From Galbula dea (taxonomy: Eukaryota; Chordata; Aves; Piciformes; Galbulidae), in assembly GCA_013399015.1 (NCBI GenBank), contig VWZX01010904.1:31146-95145 (forward strand): 64,000 nt of DNA, read 5' to 3'. Made by a program: the position numbers and the translations under genes. Below are positions 1 to 13,269 of this stretch, in pieces (position 1 is the stretch's first letter; each line of letters starts with the position of its first letter). A model generated the notes under the pieces. The model saw only the letters and a program-made list of their open reading frames with translations. It was not told the DNA's origin and made no database searches.

Positions 1-315
1 CTCCAGCCTCACTCTGTCATTCTAAGCTTAAAAGCTTTACATTTTAAAGGAACTTTAGTCCAGTCCTTATCTCCTGAAAGATTTGGTACCCCCCCAGCCC
101 CCTCCAAAAAATGCATTTTAAGAAGCATCTTTATTTAATGTTATTATCTGCTTGTGAGGTGGGTGCTGCACTCACCTCACCTAGGAGTTGTCTAAGCTTG
201 CCCAGCTCACAGAGCTTTAGGGCATTCTCTCACTTGTTATTTTGCCTCTTGATTATCACTTGGGGACAGAAAGAAACAAAGAAATGATAAAAAATAAAAT
301 ACAAATGATGAAAAA

Positions 316-362
316 TGGGAAGAAAAGAAAAGGAAAGAAAAGAAAAGATGCAAACAAAAGAA
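316..362. repeat. Purine-rich (GAAAA)n tract
   Basis: Imperfect AAGAAAAGAAAAGGAAAG units. Confidence 0.75.
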
Positions 363-3354
363 ACCACCATAAAAATCCCACCAAAAACCAAAACCAACTC
401 CCCCCCAGGGAATGGGTAACTGTCTCAAAGGAACTATTTTGAAGGAAGATATTGCCAGAATAAGCTAAGACATCAAAACTGTCCCAACTGTGCTCCCTAG
501 ACACAGGTGTTTGTGAGAAGAGGCCATGGTGATCAGCAGTGTTGTACAATTCATTCTCTTGGCAGCCCAGCTTCACACTGACACTTGACAGTACTAAATA
601 AGACAACACACCAGTAGTTACATGGGAGAAGCAAATCTTGGGGGGGAGGGGGGTGGAAAGGGCATTTTAATTGCTACTTCTATTCATTTCACAAGGCTGA
701 TGCCTTCCCTCCCCTGAGTCTGAATGAGTAGATGAAGGTAGAGGGAAGATGCTCTCACTGAACTGCTAATTCATCTGGATTTGACCTCCAAGGAATGGTT
801 TGTGCCCTTGTGGGGCAAAAGCTGTGGTAAAACACTTGTCTAGATGAAAGAGCTCAAGCAGTTCACCTGCTCAGCAGAGGCAAAGCAACTGGGCACCAGG
901 AGAATGACCTTGAGCCAAAAGGGGAAGGGACATCAAGGTAATGCTGGATGACAGCAAGAGACAAGATGATGGCAGCTCAGCAGGAGAACATCAGCAGTGA
1001 TCAAACTCTGGGTACTGTGTGTGAATGAAATGCCTTCAGAAGCACAAAGCCAATCTGCTTCACCTCATCATGATTTACAGGTTGAATATGAATAGATATA
1101 TATACATAACCACACCTAGCTTTCCTCTTCAGTTCTACTTTAAACTCTGGCTTCCCTCCCCTTTTTATTTTACCCTACACAAAACTCCTGACTGAAATAA
1201 ATCCCCCATGTGGGTCAAAGTTACAACTGAGATGAAATCAGCCTTGCCCATTTGATAGGTGAATTATTGGATGCTTCTCTTTTCCTGACTGCAGGTAGTT
1301 ATGACACTAGGTCTTAACCATAAACCAGCAGAACCTGATGAACCTTGTTTGGCCAGTCAAACCTGTCCTAACAGGCAGATCAACTCGTTTCTTATGCAGA
1401 TGACTACTGCTCAGGAGCCCTTAATTGGTCACACTCAACTTGTCTTCTTCCCTTTGTCTGTAACAGGAGACTTTGCATCATGTCTCCATTATTTTTAGCA
1501 GGCAGAATTGCCCCCCACTCTTTAGCTACCCCTTTTTTAGTGCCACACACAACCTTCTGGGTTGAAAGTATTTATTTGGACAGCAGCAGCGTGATCAGAC
1601 CTGCCTGTTTATCTAAAGATCTCTGCTCTAGGAAGGAGATTTCAGTCTGGGAGGTTTCCTCTACACATGGTAGGCAGCTGTCAGCAGCAGCCAGCAGGGC
1701 GAGAGGTCAGGGCAGCTGCTCCACCAAATCCATGGGCTCCATCAACATGGCCAAGATCCTGCTGAGTGGGAGCTGGGAGAGCAGGGCTTGGAGTACTTTG
1801 GAGTGTGTCTATAAGGTCACACCATGTCTATCCCAGTGATATCAAACTGCTATGCTGCACAATGTGCTGGACTGTGTTCTGCCCTTCAAAGGAGAAGGGC
1901 CACGTGTGGAGCAGAGCAGGGTTGAACACAGACCTGCACATTGTCCTCTCCAGCAGCTGGATTTACTGGGATCACAGAGATGTCTGTTGACTATGTAGAA
2001 CAGAGTGGAGATGTGTTGACTGAGGGAGAACTCCATCTCAGGAGTTCTTCAGGTCAGATGTGAATGAGCTCCAAATAACTCTTATTAATTAAGCAGGAGA
2101 AGAGATGATGAAGAAGAAAGCAGATGGACACCCTTCCTGAGTCTTACACCCTCAGGAGGCACCAGTGTCTGTCCTTGTCTGCACATCTCAACAGCTTCCT
2201 GCAGAATGCTTTGTGCTATCTCCTCCTGAAACTTCCCCTTTAGGGAGCCAGTAGCTTTACCATCTCAAGATAACACTAAAATTAGGAAATGAGGAGAGAG
2301 AGGTAGCAAATAGATAGTTGTGATCTGTAGGTGGCCATAAATCAGCTCCTGTTTCAGAGGACACTGAGTGCCAGCTCTGTCCCATTGCAGCCAGCCCACA
2401 GGACCCAGCTATTTTTATTTCTCATTGCTAGGATGCTTTGAGCAGATGAAGAAAACTATGCTCCCTGCTAAGAAAAAAAAACCCCATGAAACTGACATCT
2501 TGGATGAGGAAAGAGGGAAATGGGTAGGGCAAAAGAGAATTTATTTTGGCTGAACTCTGGAGCCAAGGAGATGACTAGACAGGGAAGGATGTCTCAGATT
2601 TCTGGCAGTCTTGTGCAAGCTGAAAGCTGGTGGAGTTCTTCAGACAACAAGGCTTTATCAAACCACATCTGCCTGCAAAGTGAAAAAAGCTGATGACACC
2701 AGAAGAATTTTATGCTGGTTCAAAAGAGTTTCCACAGTTTGACAGTTCCTGGCACTCACTTGCAGCAGGAGATGAATAGGAAATGGAGGTGCAAAGGAGA
2801 AAACACTGAGCAAGCATCTTGCTTACAAACTGTACAGTTGTGAAGCATGAGCTACTGAAGCAACCCAAATGGGATGATTTAGACCAAACCCTCCCCAGTA
2901 TCTGAACCAACAGGCCTTCAGGCTTCCTCTGAGAAGCTTCATCTGTTTCTGTGGAGCACCCACCACAGGCATGGGGACCACTGTCAAGAACTGCTGACCC
3001 TGGCAAAGACTGCAAAGTTGTCAACAACAACAAAAAGAGAGAAGTCACCACCTTACAGAGAAATAAATCACAACCCTCCCTTTCTCCTTGCCACAGATCC
3101 CAACACCCACTGGCACAGTGAGCCCTTTAATCTCCTCCTCACACCCCCCTCACGCCTGGCATTCACTTCCACATCCAGCTGCAGTTATTTTTCACAGCAG
3201 ATTTACCATCCTGCCCTCACCCCATGGTTACCCAACCTTCCTGGACACACACATCCTCCACTCACTTGTATCCTCTTCCTCAGGCTTCCCCTTACATTGG
3301 ACAAGCAGGAGTTGACAAGATGGAACTGAAGAGTAGATGCAGACAAATAGTCCC

Positions 3355-4170
3355 ATGGAATGACACACAATCCCAGCATGGTTGGGCTTGGAAGGGACCT
3401 CTGGGGATCATCCATCCAACCCCCCTGCTCCAGCAGGGGCACCCACAGCAGCTTGCCCAGGGTCACCTCCAGCTGCCTTGGCAATCTCTCCACACAAGGA
3501 GACTCCACAGCCTCTCTGCAAAGCCTGGGCCAGGGCTCCAACACCCTCACACCAAACAACATTCTCCTCCTGCTCAGCTGGAACCTCCTGGGTTCCAGTT
3601 GGTGCCCAGTGCCCCTTGGCCTGGCCCTGGGCACCACTGAGCAGAGTCTGGCCCCAACCTCTTGCCCCCAGCCTTCAGCTCTTGCTCAGCATTGAGCAGC
3701 TCCCCTCTGGGGCTGCTCTTCTCCAGGCTAAGCAGCCCCAGGGCTCTCAGCCTTTCCTCCTGCCAGAGATGCTGCAGTGCCCTCAGCATCTTCCTAGCCT
3801 CTGCTGGCCTCTCTCCAGTAGTTCCCTGTCTCTCTTGAACAGGGCAGCCCTGAACTGGACCCAGGACTCCAGATGTGGCCTCCCTAAGGCAGAGTAGAGG
3901 GGGAGTGGAACCTCCCTTGACCTGCTGGTCACACTCTTCTTAATGCACCCCAGGAGCCCATTGGCCTTCTTGGCCATGAGGGCACACTGCTGGCTCATGG
4001 GGAACTTTTTGTCCACCAGCACTGCCAGGTCCTTCTCTGTGGAGCTTCTTTCCAGCAGATTGACCTCTAACCTGTCCTGCTCCATGAGGTTATTCCTCCC
4101 CAGGTGCAGAACTCTACACTTGCTCTTGTTGGACTCCATGAGTGGGAGCTGAGGAGAAGAGCCACACAGA
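3355..4170 (-). mobile_element. CR1 LINE 3' end with reverse-transcriptase C-terminal relic
   Basis: Antisense CR1 with about 800 bp retained. The minus frame still reads ESNKSKCRVLHLGRNN, then LLERSSTEKDLAVLVDKKF, then SQQCALMAKKANGLLGCIKK, which is the conserved C-terminal end of CR1 ORF2, followed by the 3' UTR. It is diverged from the other copies here and looks like an older subfamily. Confidence 0.9.
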
Positions 4171-4892
4171 GACAACCCCAAGTCTTTGCACCTCCATTTC
4201 CAACATCCACAAGCCCATCTGCACTGGTCCTGGACACAGATTACTATTGCCCTTCTTTTTCTGTGGGGCATAGCAATGTCTCCACTGGCTGGGTCAGCCA
4301 ACTAGCTAATCAATACCTGCAGAGCAGCAGGCCCTGACAGTCATCCCCTAGGCATGCTAATGACATCTGAAGCACTGTAATTAACAACATGCACCACTAC
4401 AAACCCCACTTAACGAGCCAGCAAAGCCATGATTCAGAGCACAGCTCCCTGCCCAGCTCCCATTTTAGGGAAGATGGAGAACTCTTCACTAAAAAGGCCC
4501 TGGTTATAATGATGATATTCTGCTGGTTCCATAATTTCATCTCTAATCATTAACCTATCCTAGAGGATTTGGGCAAACAGTAGCTAGCTTCAAGTAGTTA
4601 GCTTGCAATTAGCTCATTATGATTTCATTGCTTGGCACATTGTCTTTCTTAGAGAAAGCTCTGATGACTGCTTCTCCAAAATTACAGAGGGAATTGCTGA
4701 GGAAGGATCTCCACAGGAGCCTGGAATTTCTGCACTTGTTTCATTTCAAAATAGAGTAGAGTAAATTCTATACTTCTGCCCACACAGGCCAAGCCCACTG
4801 AGATCTTCAGGGCTAAAATATCCAGGCTTTCAAAACAGAGATACAACCATTAGCCAAATAATCTCTAGCTGCAAGTGTATTTCCTTCCCTTC

Positions 4893-5157
4893 AGGACAGG
4901 AGGAAATGGCTTCAAGTTGCACCAGGAGAGGTTTAGGTTGGATATTAGGAAGAATTTCTTCCCCTAGAGGGTTCTCAGGCATTGGCCCAGGCTGTTCAAG
5001 GAGGTGGTGGTGGAATCATCATCCCTGGAGAGGTTCAAGAAACCTGTAGATGTGGTGCTTGGGGCCATGGTTTCGTGGTGAACATGGGAGTGTTGGGTGG
5101 GTGGTTGGACTGGATGATCTCAGAGGTCTTCTCCAACCAGAATGGTTCTATGAATAT
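4893..5157 (+). mobile_element. CR1 LINE 3' end
   Basis: Plus-sense 3' end: GGAAATGGCTTCAAGTTGC, then a CCCAGGCTGTTCAAGGAGG block, then TGGATGATCTCAGAGGTCTT and a degenerate ATTCTATG-like tail. Confidence 0.9.
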
Positions 5158-6077
5158 ATCCAATAATTCAGGCATGTAGCAGAATATTTTCACAGCAATC
5201 ATAAGCTCTGTAACAGATTTGGAGAAAGTTCTTTATGCTCCTTACATGAAGAGATGTAGATTTGGCAACAATTCTCCATGCACTGGTGACAGGAGGAGAA
5301 AAGGCCAAGCTCCCACTGTCTATCTGTCCAAAGATGTGGATAATGTTTGCACATCTGGAGAAGTTTTTCCAGGACAATCCTTGAACACCAGCAAACAATA
5401 ACAAAGAACCAGAGCCTTCATGCTTCCCTTCTCTATTTCCCCTCTTTCCCTTCATATTGTCACCTTCTGGTTCCAGCAGGGGCTTCAGGGGAGCTCAAGC
5501 TTCTCTCCCCCTCACCCCCAGGAGCAATGCTGGATGAGGGTTAAATGAGCAGAGAGAGCCCCCAGCCCAGGCTCTGCTTCAGAGCCAGCTCCTGTGGTGG
5601 TCTTTCCACAGGGACCTTCAGTGGGGCTGGAAAACCACAGCAAGGGAAATTCAGCAGGAATATTTAAAGTATGTGTAGATGGGCATGGGTTCAAGGTGTT
5701 CCCTTCACAGCTGGAGCTCCAACCTGGCCAAGGCAGAGTGGCAGAAGGGTTGAGGAGAGCTTTATACAAGACACTTTTTACCTTCTATGAAGAAAGAGGA
5801 TTTGAAAAGGGTGAAACAGCACCTGGAGACTCCTGAGATTCCTGCAGCTTCCAGCCAGAGCCTGGCTTTCAGCTCCAGGGCTGATTTTAAGGATTCCATG
5901 AAGAAGCCATGGTGGGAATGAAGGACAGGACTGAGGGGGAAAAAAAAAAATCAATGGGATCAACTTGCATGCTCCTCCTAAAGAAATGGGGAATGATCCA
6001 AGCAGGCCAAACATCAGAGCAATTTACTGTGCAGAAAGGCAGAGGCTGGCTGTGTCCTAACCATTCTGTAAGCAGAT

Positions 6078-6112
6078 AATAATTATCATTATTATTATTA
6101 TTATTATCAATA
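6078..6112. repeat. (ATT)n microsatellite
   Basis: A short run of TATTATTATTATTATTAT. Confidence 0.85.
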
Positions 6113-6598
6113 GGAAGCTGAGGAGATTGTACCTCATTTGATCAGGAGCTGGACAGATTGAGCCAAGCTGTGCAGATTTCTTAGCCTTTTCTGAGAGTGG
6201 ATAAAATAAAAAACTTACTATGTGCTAGAAGCTTAGTTGGGTTTTTTTTTCCCCTGACAGGAACCAACTCCACTTTTGCCCCCTCTTAAACAAACCAGTG
6301 TACTTTGCACTCCATAAATCTCCTATTACTTCCTTCCTTTTCATTTCTTTGGAAGCAGGAGGAGGAGGAGGTTTGAACAGAAGTCCTCTGAAAAGGAAAA
6401 GAGCAAATCAGGCTGGAAGCTGCATAAGGAAAGTAAATCCAAAGTAATAAAAGGATGGAGATCCAGCAAGCTTTTGGGGGCTGGGAGGGAAATGAAGCTG
6501 AAGTTGACTGAATCCAGAGCTGGAGAAACATTACACATGAGAAAACACCATTCAAAAACAGGCTGCACACTTCACAGATGAGATGGGAAATGAAGTAA

Positions 6599-7125
6599 TC
6601 ACAGAATCCTACAACTGTCAGAGTTGGAAGGGACCTGAAAGATCAGCTAGTTCCAACCCCCCTGCCTGCCAGGGACACCTCCCACTAGAGCAGCTTGCCC
6701 ACAGCCCCAGCCAGCCTGGCCTTCAAAGCTTCCAGGGATGGAGCTTCCACAGCCTCTCTGGGCAACCTGTTCCACTGTCTCCCCACCCTCACAGGGAAGA
6801 ACTTCCTCCTAATATCCAATCTAAATCTCCCCTCCTCTAGTTTGCATCCATTCCCCCTAGTCCTATCACTGTCTGAACTCCTAAACAGTCCCTCCCCAGC
6901 TTTCTTGTAGCCCCCATTAGATACTGGAAGGCCACCAGAAGGTCTCCTGGGAGCCTTCTCTTCTCCAGACTGAATCAGCCCTTCTCTGGACACACTCCAG
7001 CACCTCAGTGTCCTTCTTGGAGTGAGGGACCCAAAAGTGACCCCAGGATACGAGGTGTGACCTCCCCAGTGCCAAGCACAGGAGGAAAGCAGATCCCTTT
7101 GCAGGGTTCCACATCCCAGGAACAA
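6599..7125 (-). mobile_element. CR1 LINE 3' end (abundant local subfamily)
   Basis: Antisense copy that starts at the 3' octamer region and runs about 520 bp, through a GAGTTGGAAGGGACCTGAAA motif, to the CTCCAGCACCTCAGTGTCC block. It closely matches copies at 15399, 23193 and 39125. Confidence 0.92.
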
Positions 7126-7850
7126 CTTCTGCAGGACTTCAGGATAAAGATGGTGAAGATACAATGGGAGAAAAGAAAATGTGATAGGCTGAGGACTCCA
7201 GTGGTAATTGAAGCTGGCACATTTCCTCTGCTCTGGTCTAACTGGGATTTGAATATTTGTTTCCCTCAAGTAAAGGTTGTGAAATCCCCTGGAACACAGA
7301 ATGATGATGAAGAGATCCCTGGTGTGCAGAAGAGATTTCATTTACTCATGCAGTGCTTTGAGGTTTGGTTCTTCACTGAAGAGCACTCCATTGCCTTGGG
7401 ATGAGGCCAGACTGTAGAAAACCCAAAGGAACAGGGCAAGGTTTCACTCCCTCTTCTGGATTCCTCTCCTTAGGGAAGTGCTACCAGCAGGTTTGATGGG
7501 GGATGGATGGTGCCAATTCCTGGCTTGAAGGACCAGTGAGAAAAGAGTGAAAGGTTTCAAAGTGTTCAAGAACTTAGATTATCCATCCTGACAGAAGCAA
7601 TCTTTGGAGCCCCTTTAATGCCAAGCCATTCAGAAGTTTCATGTGACACTCATCTATGCTGCCTTGTCTTTCCAGAAGTCCTCTGTCAAGCTGCCTCCAC
7701 AGCATGTCAGATAAATGCCTTCTCTGCTGCTGACTTTGAGAGGCTGTTTTGCTTTGTCCCTCTGCTAAGGCTTATTCTCCATCCCAACTAAGGTCATTTT
7801 CCCTTCAACACTTGCTTCTCTCATTGTATTTACTTATCTCTAGCCCCTTT

Positions 7851-8322
7851 GTGATCACAGAATCAGTGAATCTCCTCAGCTGGAAGGACCCACATCACCT
7901 AGTCCAACTCCTGTCCTGCAAAGGGCAAGCCCAACAATCACACCATGTCCCTGAGGGCCTTGTCCCAATGCTTCTGGAATGGTGCTGGTAAGCAGAGAGG
8001 GCTGCATGGTACCCTGTCAGTTCCCTGATGCCAGCTCACTCTGGACTACTCAGCTCTTCCATGAGTGGATGTATCTTGATTTGAAAGGGACCTTTCATTT
8101 ACTTGGAGGGGTTTCTTTATGGGTGTCACATGCTCCAGCACCTCAATGTCCTTCTTGGAGTGAGGAGCCCAAAACTGACCCCAGAATTTGAGGTGTGTCT
8201 TCCCCAGTGCCCAGCCCAGGAGGACAATCCCTGCCCTAGCCCTGCTGCCACACCAGTGCTGATCCAAGCCAGGATGCTGCTGGCCTCCTTGGCCAGTATA
8301 AAGGAAACTTCTGTCCACTAGA
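7851..8322 (-). mobile_element. CR1 LINE fragments (two antisense pieces with diverged middle)
   Basis: 7851-7980 is an antisense 3' end (CAGCTGGAAGGACCCACATC). 8125-8322 is the more 5' part (CTCCAGCACCTCAATGTCC, then GCCCAGCCCAGGAGG). The 145 bp between them is not recognisable as CR1, so this could be one element with an internal replacement or two insertions. Confidence 0.75.
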
Positions 8323-9037
8323 TTTTCCTGAACTCTTAACTGACAAATTATCTTCTAATACTTGATTACATTCAAATAATTTTGCTGGGTAATTTATTTT
8401 TCAATAGTGATAACAAATCTGATCTTGAATCACAGAGGAAAAACTTGATGTCCTGGAACTAAGAAAGCTTTTCTAGCTGGGGCTGCTGGAAAAAAAAACA
8501 ACCCAAACCTGCTTGCTCATGAAGATTGCAATCTAATGAGTGGCTGGCAAGATTGGAGAAGGTCTTCTTTAAATCTGAAGAGATTGCTGCCTGTTAATTA
8601 TTTATTAATTCATGTGGCTTAATACCCATTAGCATTTTTGGATCTGGGCTGACAGCTTTGCATATCATCCCCTCAGATATCTTCATTTAGTCAGGTTTTT
8701 AAGCACTTGGCTAATTCCAGGCATCCACCACAGATGGGTGTAAAATGTGTTTATTAAGGAACTTCCCAGCCCTCTCCCAGTAGCCACTCAGCAAAGTACC
8801 TTCTGAGGGGCAAGAGGATAGACTAGCCTGTCATGAATTTCACTACATTATTTCATTTTGATGGAATGGGATTATTATTATCTTCTAGTTTCAACTGATG
8901 AGACTCTTCCATGGTTCTTAAAATTGCTCTGTAAGCAAGAATCATTCTGCCTATTTCCTCCCTTTTTTAATCATGGCAGAAAATCTCCAGGAGAGCAAGA
9001 AGATGATTTCCCCAAAAGCAGGACCAAATATAATATG

Positions 9038-9283
9038 TCCTCAAGTTGTACCAGGGGAGGTTTTGGTTGCTAGCAGGAAAAGTTTCTTCCCTGTCATAGA
9101 GTGCTCAGGCATTGGCCCAGGCTGCCTGGGGCAGTGGTGGAGTCACCATCCCTGGAGGGGTTTCAAAACCATAGAGATGTGGTGCTTAGGGCCATGGTTT
9201 GCTGGCATGGTGCTGACAGGTTGCTGGTTGGACTGGCTGATTTTAGAGGTCTCTTCCAACCTTCCTGATTCTATGATAATGTA
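9038..9283 (+). mobile_element. CR1 LINE 3' end
   Basis: Plus-sense end, from the TCAAGTTGTACCAGGGGAGG block to CTTCCAACCTTCCTGATTCT. Confidence 0.88.
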
Positions 9284-9514
9284 CAAGGGCACCTAAAAAC
9301 CCTCATGCCTTACACAAATGGACATGAACTTGCCTCCAGCCACAACACTGACCTGACGACAAGCTGTCATCTTTATGCTGCCAACTCCCACTTGACCCAC
9401 TTCAACCTCCTTGTTCTCCCTTCTTCACAGTCACCATGTCCTGATGATCAGGCCTTGTCTTTGCTGCCCACTTCATTCTTCATTCTTCTCCTTAAGAAGT
9501 TCTCCATGTCCTCC

Positions 9515-9630
9515 TGTACTCACCACTGGGGAGGTCACACCTGGAATCCTGGGTTCAGTTTTGGGCCCCTCCCTCCAAGAAAGACATGGAGGTGAAGGGC
9601 TATGGAGCTGGTGGAGGGTCTAGAGGACAA
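9515..9630 (+). mobile_element. CR1 LINE internal fragment
   Basis: A short diverged plus-sense piece: TCACCACTGGGGAGGTCACA, then GTTTTGGGCCCCTCCCTCCA. Confidence 0.65.
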
Positions 9631-10199
9631 GTCTTACACATCTCTAACTTGCCTAGTGCCTAGCCTAGCCCTGATCTCCACACACTTGAGACACACAGTG
9701 AGGGAGCTCTGGTGACCTTACAACCTTGCCTCTGCTAACATCAGCAGCCAACACTTCTTCCTCCACCCATCTTTTGCCCAGTGACTGTAGCCACTGTAGA
9801 AGATGTTGAGTCACCATAGCCACCCTCCCACTGCTGTCAGAGAAAGAAAGGACCCTTCCCTTAGTAGTATCCACCAGTTGATAACTTCTGATACAGCCTT
9901 ACATTTTAGTGTTAACTTGATACTGCCCTGAAAGGCTGATTTGGTTTTAGAAGACTGTTTGCATTCCAGGCACAAAAAGAATCTTTCAGTTGAAATGTCT
10001 TTTTTTTTTTCTTCCACAGCACCCTCTCCCTGTTTACAGAAGTGCCCTGCTTAAAGCACATGAGGATGGTGAATTTTAAAGCACACTAAAAGAGGGAATC
10101 AGAAAATGGCTGCTCTCATTCTCTTTCTAAATAAATGGAAAAAAAAAAAGAAGAAGAAAATAATAAAAGGAAATGCAATAAAAAGATAAAGCCTTCAGA

Positions 10200-10560
10200 G
10201 AGAAGTGCAGCAATTATATCTCCACAGCTACACTATAACCCAAAACTTCTCAAAGGCTTTGATTACTGAACCATGGCTGAAGTGAATAATTTGGCTTTCA
10301 CTAAGAAAATAAGCACATTCATTCCCACCACAATGGAGAGAGGCAGTTTTAATTAAACCTTATCAAAAGATGAATAAAGAATAAACTCAATACCCATTCC
10401 ACAGGCCTCTATTTTCATCTGTTTAGTTTCAGCTTGCCATGTTCCTGCAATAATTAACCACTGTCCAAGGAATGCTGGAGTTGTGTTAATGTTGGTAAAG
10501 ATTTAATTAGTTCAATTAACTGGAGAGGACTGAAGGCTCAGCACAGCACCAATCTCTTCA
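10200..10560. promoter_or_regulatory. Candidate AT-rich non-coding element
   Basis: A repeat-free block with many TAATTA/TTAATT cores (TTTTAATTAAACC, ATAATTAACCA, TTTAATTAGTTCAATTAAC). It lacks CpGs, so support is weaker than for the other blocks. Confidence 0.2.
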
Positions 10561-10740
10561 TGCCTGATCCATACACCTCAGGTCAAACTATATTAAAGTG
10601 AAATAGAAGTGAACAAAGAAAACTTACTATTTCACTTCAGCTGCTGAAGGACTGGAGTGCTGAAGAATTTTATTACCCTCATTTGAAACAGGAAGATGCA
10701 GGTGGGGACTTACCCATTCTTCCAGAGCAACCTCTTTTCT

Positions 10741-11940
10741 TCTTCTTTTATAGACAGTTTGAAACAAAATTCATTTCACTTTAAGGAAATGGAATCAAGA
10801 TTAAGTCTAGAGGTATACTTCTGTAGAGAAAGTGTACAAGCTAATAAACACTGAATCTCAGGAGTCTATAATTCTATGGGCCTATAATTCTATAAGTCTA
10901 TGATTCTATCCCAGCCCAACCTTTTTTTTTGTCCTGCCAGATTCTAAACACAGAAGGAGAAAATCATGATTCTAGGAGTCTGTGATCCTCCAGTTCTATG
11001 ACTGTATAATCCTGTGAGTCTGTGATTCTATCCCAGAGCAATCTCTTATTTCTAAGTCAGCCTATAAACAGATTTCTAAAGAAAATTGATTTTACTTCCA
11101 GAAAAGAAAAACCAATAAAGAAGAAAGTCTAGAATTGTAATTCCATCTGGAAACTATGCAAGTGCAGCAGAAACACAGCATCCATCATGTGATTCTGAGA
11201 TTCTATCGTCCTGTGACTCTAGGATTCTATGATTTGGATGACTCTGTCAGTTATAATTCTGTGATTCTAGGATTCTATCATGCCCTGATTCTATGAGGCT
11301 GATCCTAGCCCAGATCAACCTTTTTTTTTTCCCTGTCAGCTTCCAAACATAGAATCATAGCATCCTGGAATGACAGAGTCAGGATTACTATGGCTCTAGG
11401 ATTCTGTAACTCTGGGATTCTATCACTCTGATTCTACACTAGATCAACATTTTTTCCCCCCTAAATCAGCTCAGAAACACATTTCTAAACAAAATTGATT
11501 TCACTTCCAGAAAAGAAAAGCCAGTAAAGAAGGAAGCCTAGAAGTATACTCCATCTAGAAAGTACACCAGCTTATAAAGACAGAATCCTGTGACTCTCTG
11601 AGTTTATAATCCTGGGATTCTGAGGCTATGCTTCTATTCCAGATCAACCTTTTCTTTTTTTCCTAAGCCAGCTTATAAACACAGAATCACAGAAAGCTAA
11701 AATCATGATTCTGTGCCTCTCTGATTCTCTAACTCTAGGAGTCTATCACCCTTTAACTCTACAGTTCTCTATGTCTAAGACTCTATTCCAGCTCAACCTT
11801 TTTCCCCCCTCAGTCAGCTTGGAAACATATTTGGAAACAAAACTGATTTTCCTTTCAGAGAAGAAAGCCCAGGAAAGAAGAAAGCCTAGAAATATCCTTC
11901 TCCACACAAAACACACAAGAACAACAACAAAAAACCTGGA
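10741..11940. repeat. Composite long-period tandem array with GATTCTATG-type interior
   Basis: A landmark AAACAAAATTGATTTCACTT recurs in diverged form near 10762, 11078, 11487 and 11834 (spacings about 316, 409 and 347). A second landmark, CCAGATCAACCTTTTTTTT, recurs near 10912, 11310, 11440, 11640 and 11790. Between them are runs of GATTCTAT/CTAGGATTCTATGA words, the same octamer that ends CR1 elements. The copies are substantially diverged. Confidence 0.75.
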
Positions 11941-12508
11941 GTTCCTTTGACATTTTTTTGTCTTCCCCCTCCCATTCCCTACCTATTCCACGTCTTTCAG
12001 GGCGAGGGAGGCATTGAGGGAGCATTGAAAGCAGTGACACAGACAACTGTTTCAATCTGTCAGACAGCATGGACAGACAGGAGGGAGCACTGGGCAAAAA
12101 TGGAGCTGCCCCCCAGCAGCCTGACCTTCCTGGTGGGAACGGCAGCACAGAGCCCTGCTTGACAAGCTTGCCAACAAAGGGCTGGATTTAGTGTCCTCCT
12201 CCACCCCCCAACCCCCTCCAATCCTCCCCAGCCTGGACACACTTCTCATAGGAAAAATCCCAAGCAGGATGAGGCATCGCTGGCTGATGCTAATGAAGGC
12301 TAATTGCTAATTGCTGATTGCACCAGGAGGGTGAAACAGAAAGGAGAAGATGCAAAGGGAAAAACCTAACATCACTAAACCAACAGTGGAAGCACTGGAG
12401 TCAGTCCAGGTCCCTTTCTTTATGGGTGTTCAACTCCTTATTAGATATTATTGGAGATGGGAGCAGGCATGTGTACTGCAGAGCCTGCTGCCTCCAGGGG
12501 GAACACAG

Positions 12509-12670
12509 CCCATCCCTTGGTGACCAGATGGTGCCCTACAGCCCATCATTTGGTGACTAAATGGTGCCCTACAGCCCATCCTTTGGTGATCAGATGGTGC
12601 CCTACAGCCCATCCTTTGGTGATCAGATGGTGCCCTACAGCCCATCCTTTGGTGATCAGATGGTGCCCTA
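12509..12670. repeat. 33-bp minisatellite, about 5 copies
   Basis: The 33-bp unit begins CCCATCCTTTGGTGATCAGA and ends TGGTGCCCTACAG. The last three copies are essentially identical and the first two carry a few changes. Because 33 is divisible by 3, it stays open in several frames and produces repetitive ORFs on both strands. Confidence 0.95.
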
Positions 12671-13269
12671 ATCCCTTGCAGATTTGCTTCTGCCTGCTCC
12701 TTCTGGGAGGTTTTATGACAACCACGTGGGCACCAAGGAGGCTAAGAGACCATCAAGTATTTAATGACTCACATCTATCATAGCTGAACAAAATCTGAGC
12801 TGAAACACCAACCTCTGCCTCTGAGTGAGCACCAGGATGCATCTGAGGTCAAAAAAACCCACCCTGCCAAGTCACAGCATGTGCTGCTGAGAGCCACATT
12901 TCATCCTGTGGAGAGCCATGTATTAATAGAAAGAAGACTGCCATTTTCCCCCCTTCATTATAACTCCTAAACAACTGCAGAGTAAACACAAATACCTCCA
13001 ACTTCATATTCTTTGGTATCTTAGAAACTGCTTCCCCTTCTGGCCTACAATTTGGCCAAGCCTCATTTTGATGGTAGGCAATACAAGGTAGAGTCAAGCA
13101 AAGGACTCTGCTGAGCCTGATGCTCACAAAGCATGGCAGGGAAACATATGTTGCTTTACAATGACTGTGAGCTTTAAAGCTGATGAGAAAATGATATATC
13201 TATATATATTTACATAAATGAGCTAGATTTTAATATATTTTATAGTGAAATATATTAAAATACTGTATA

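Noticed and set aside
1640..2040. Moderately GC-rich block with overlapping ORFs
   Set aside because: The ORFs overlap on both strands with no protein character and no repeat or motif match, so nothing can be claimed.
3783..4301. 172-residue minus-strand ORF with VLHLGRNN and similar motifs
   Set aside because: It is the decayed C-terminus of CR1 ORF2, not a host gene.
12448..12783. Regular repeats that could suggest a CRISPR array or a repeat protein
   Set aside because: The 33-bp units are contiguous with no unique spacers, so this is a minisatellite in a vertebrate genome. The repetitive ORFs on both strands follow from the 3n unit length.
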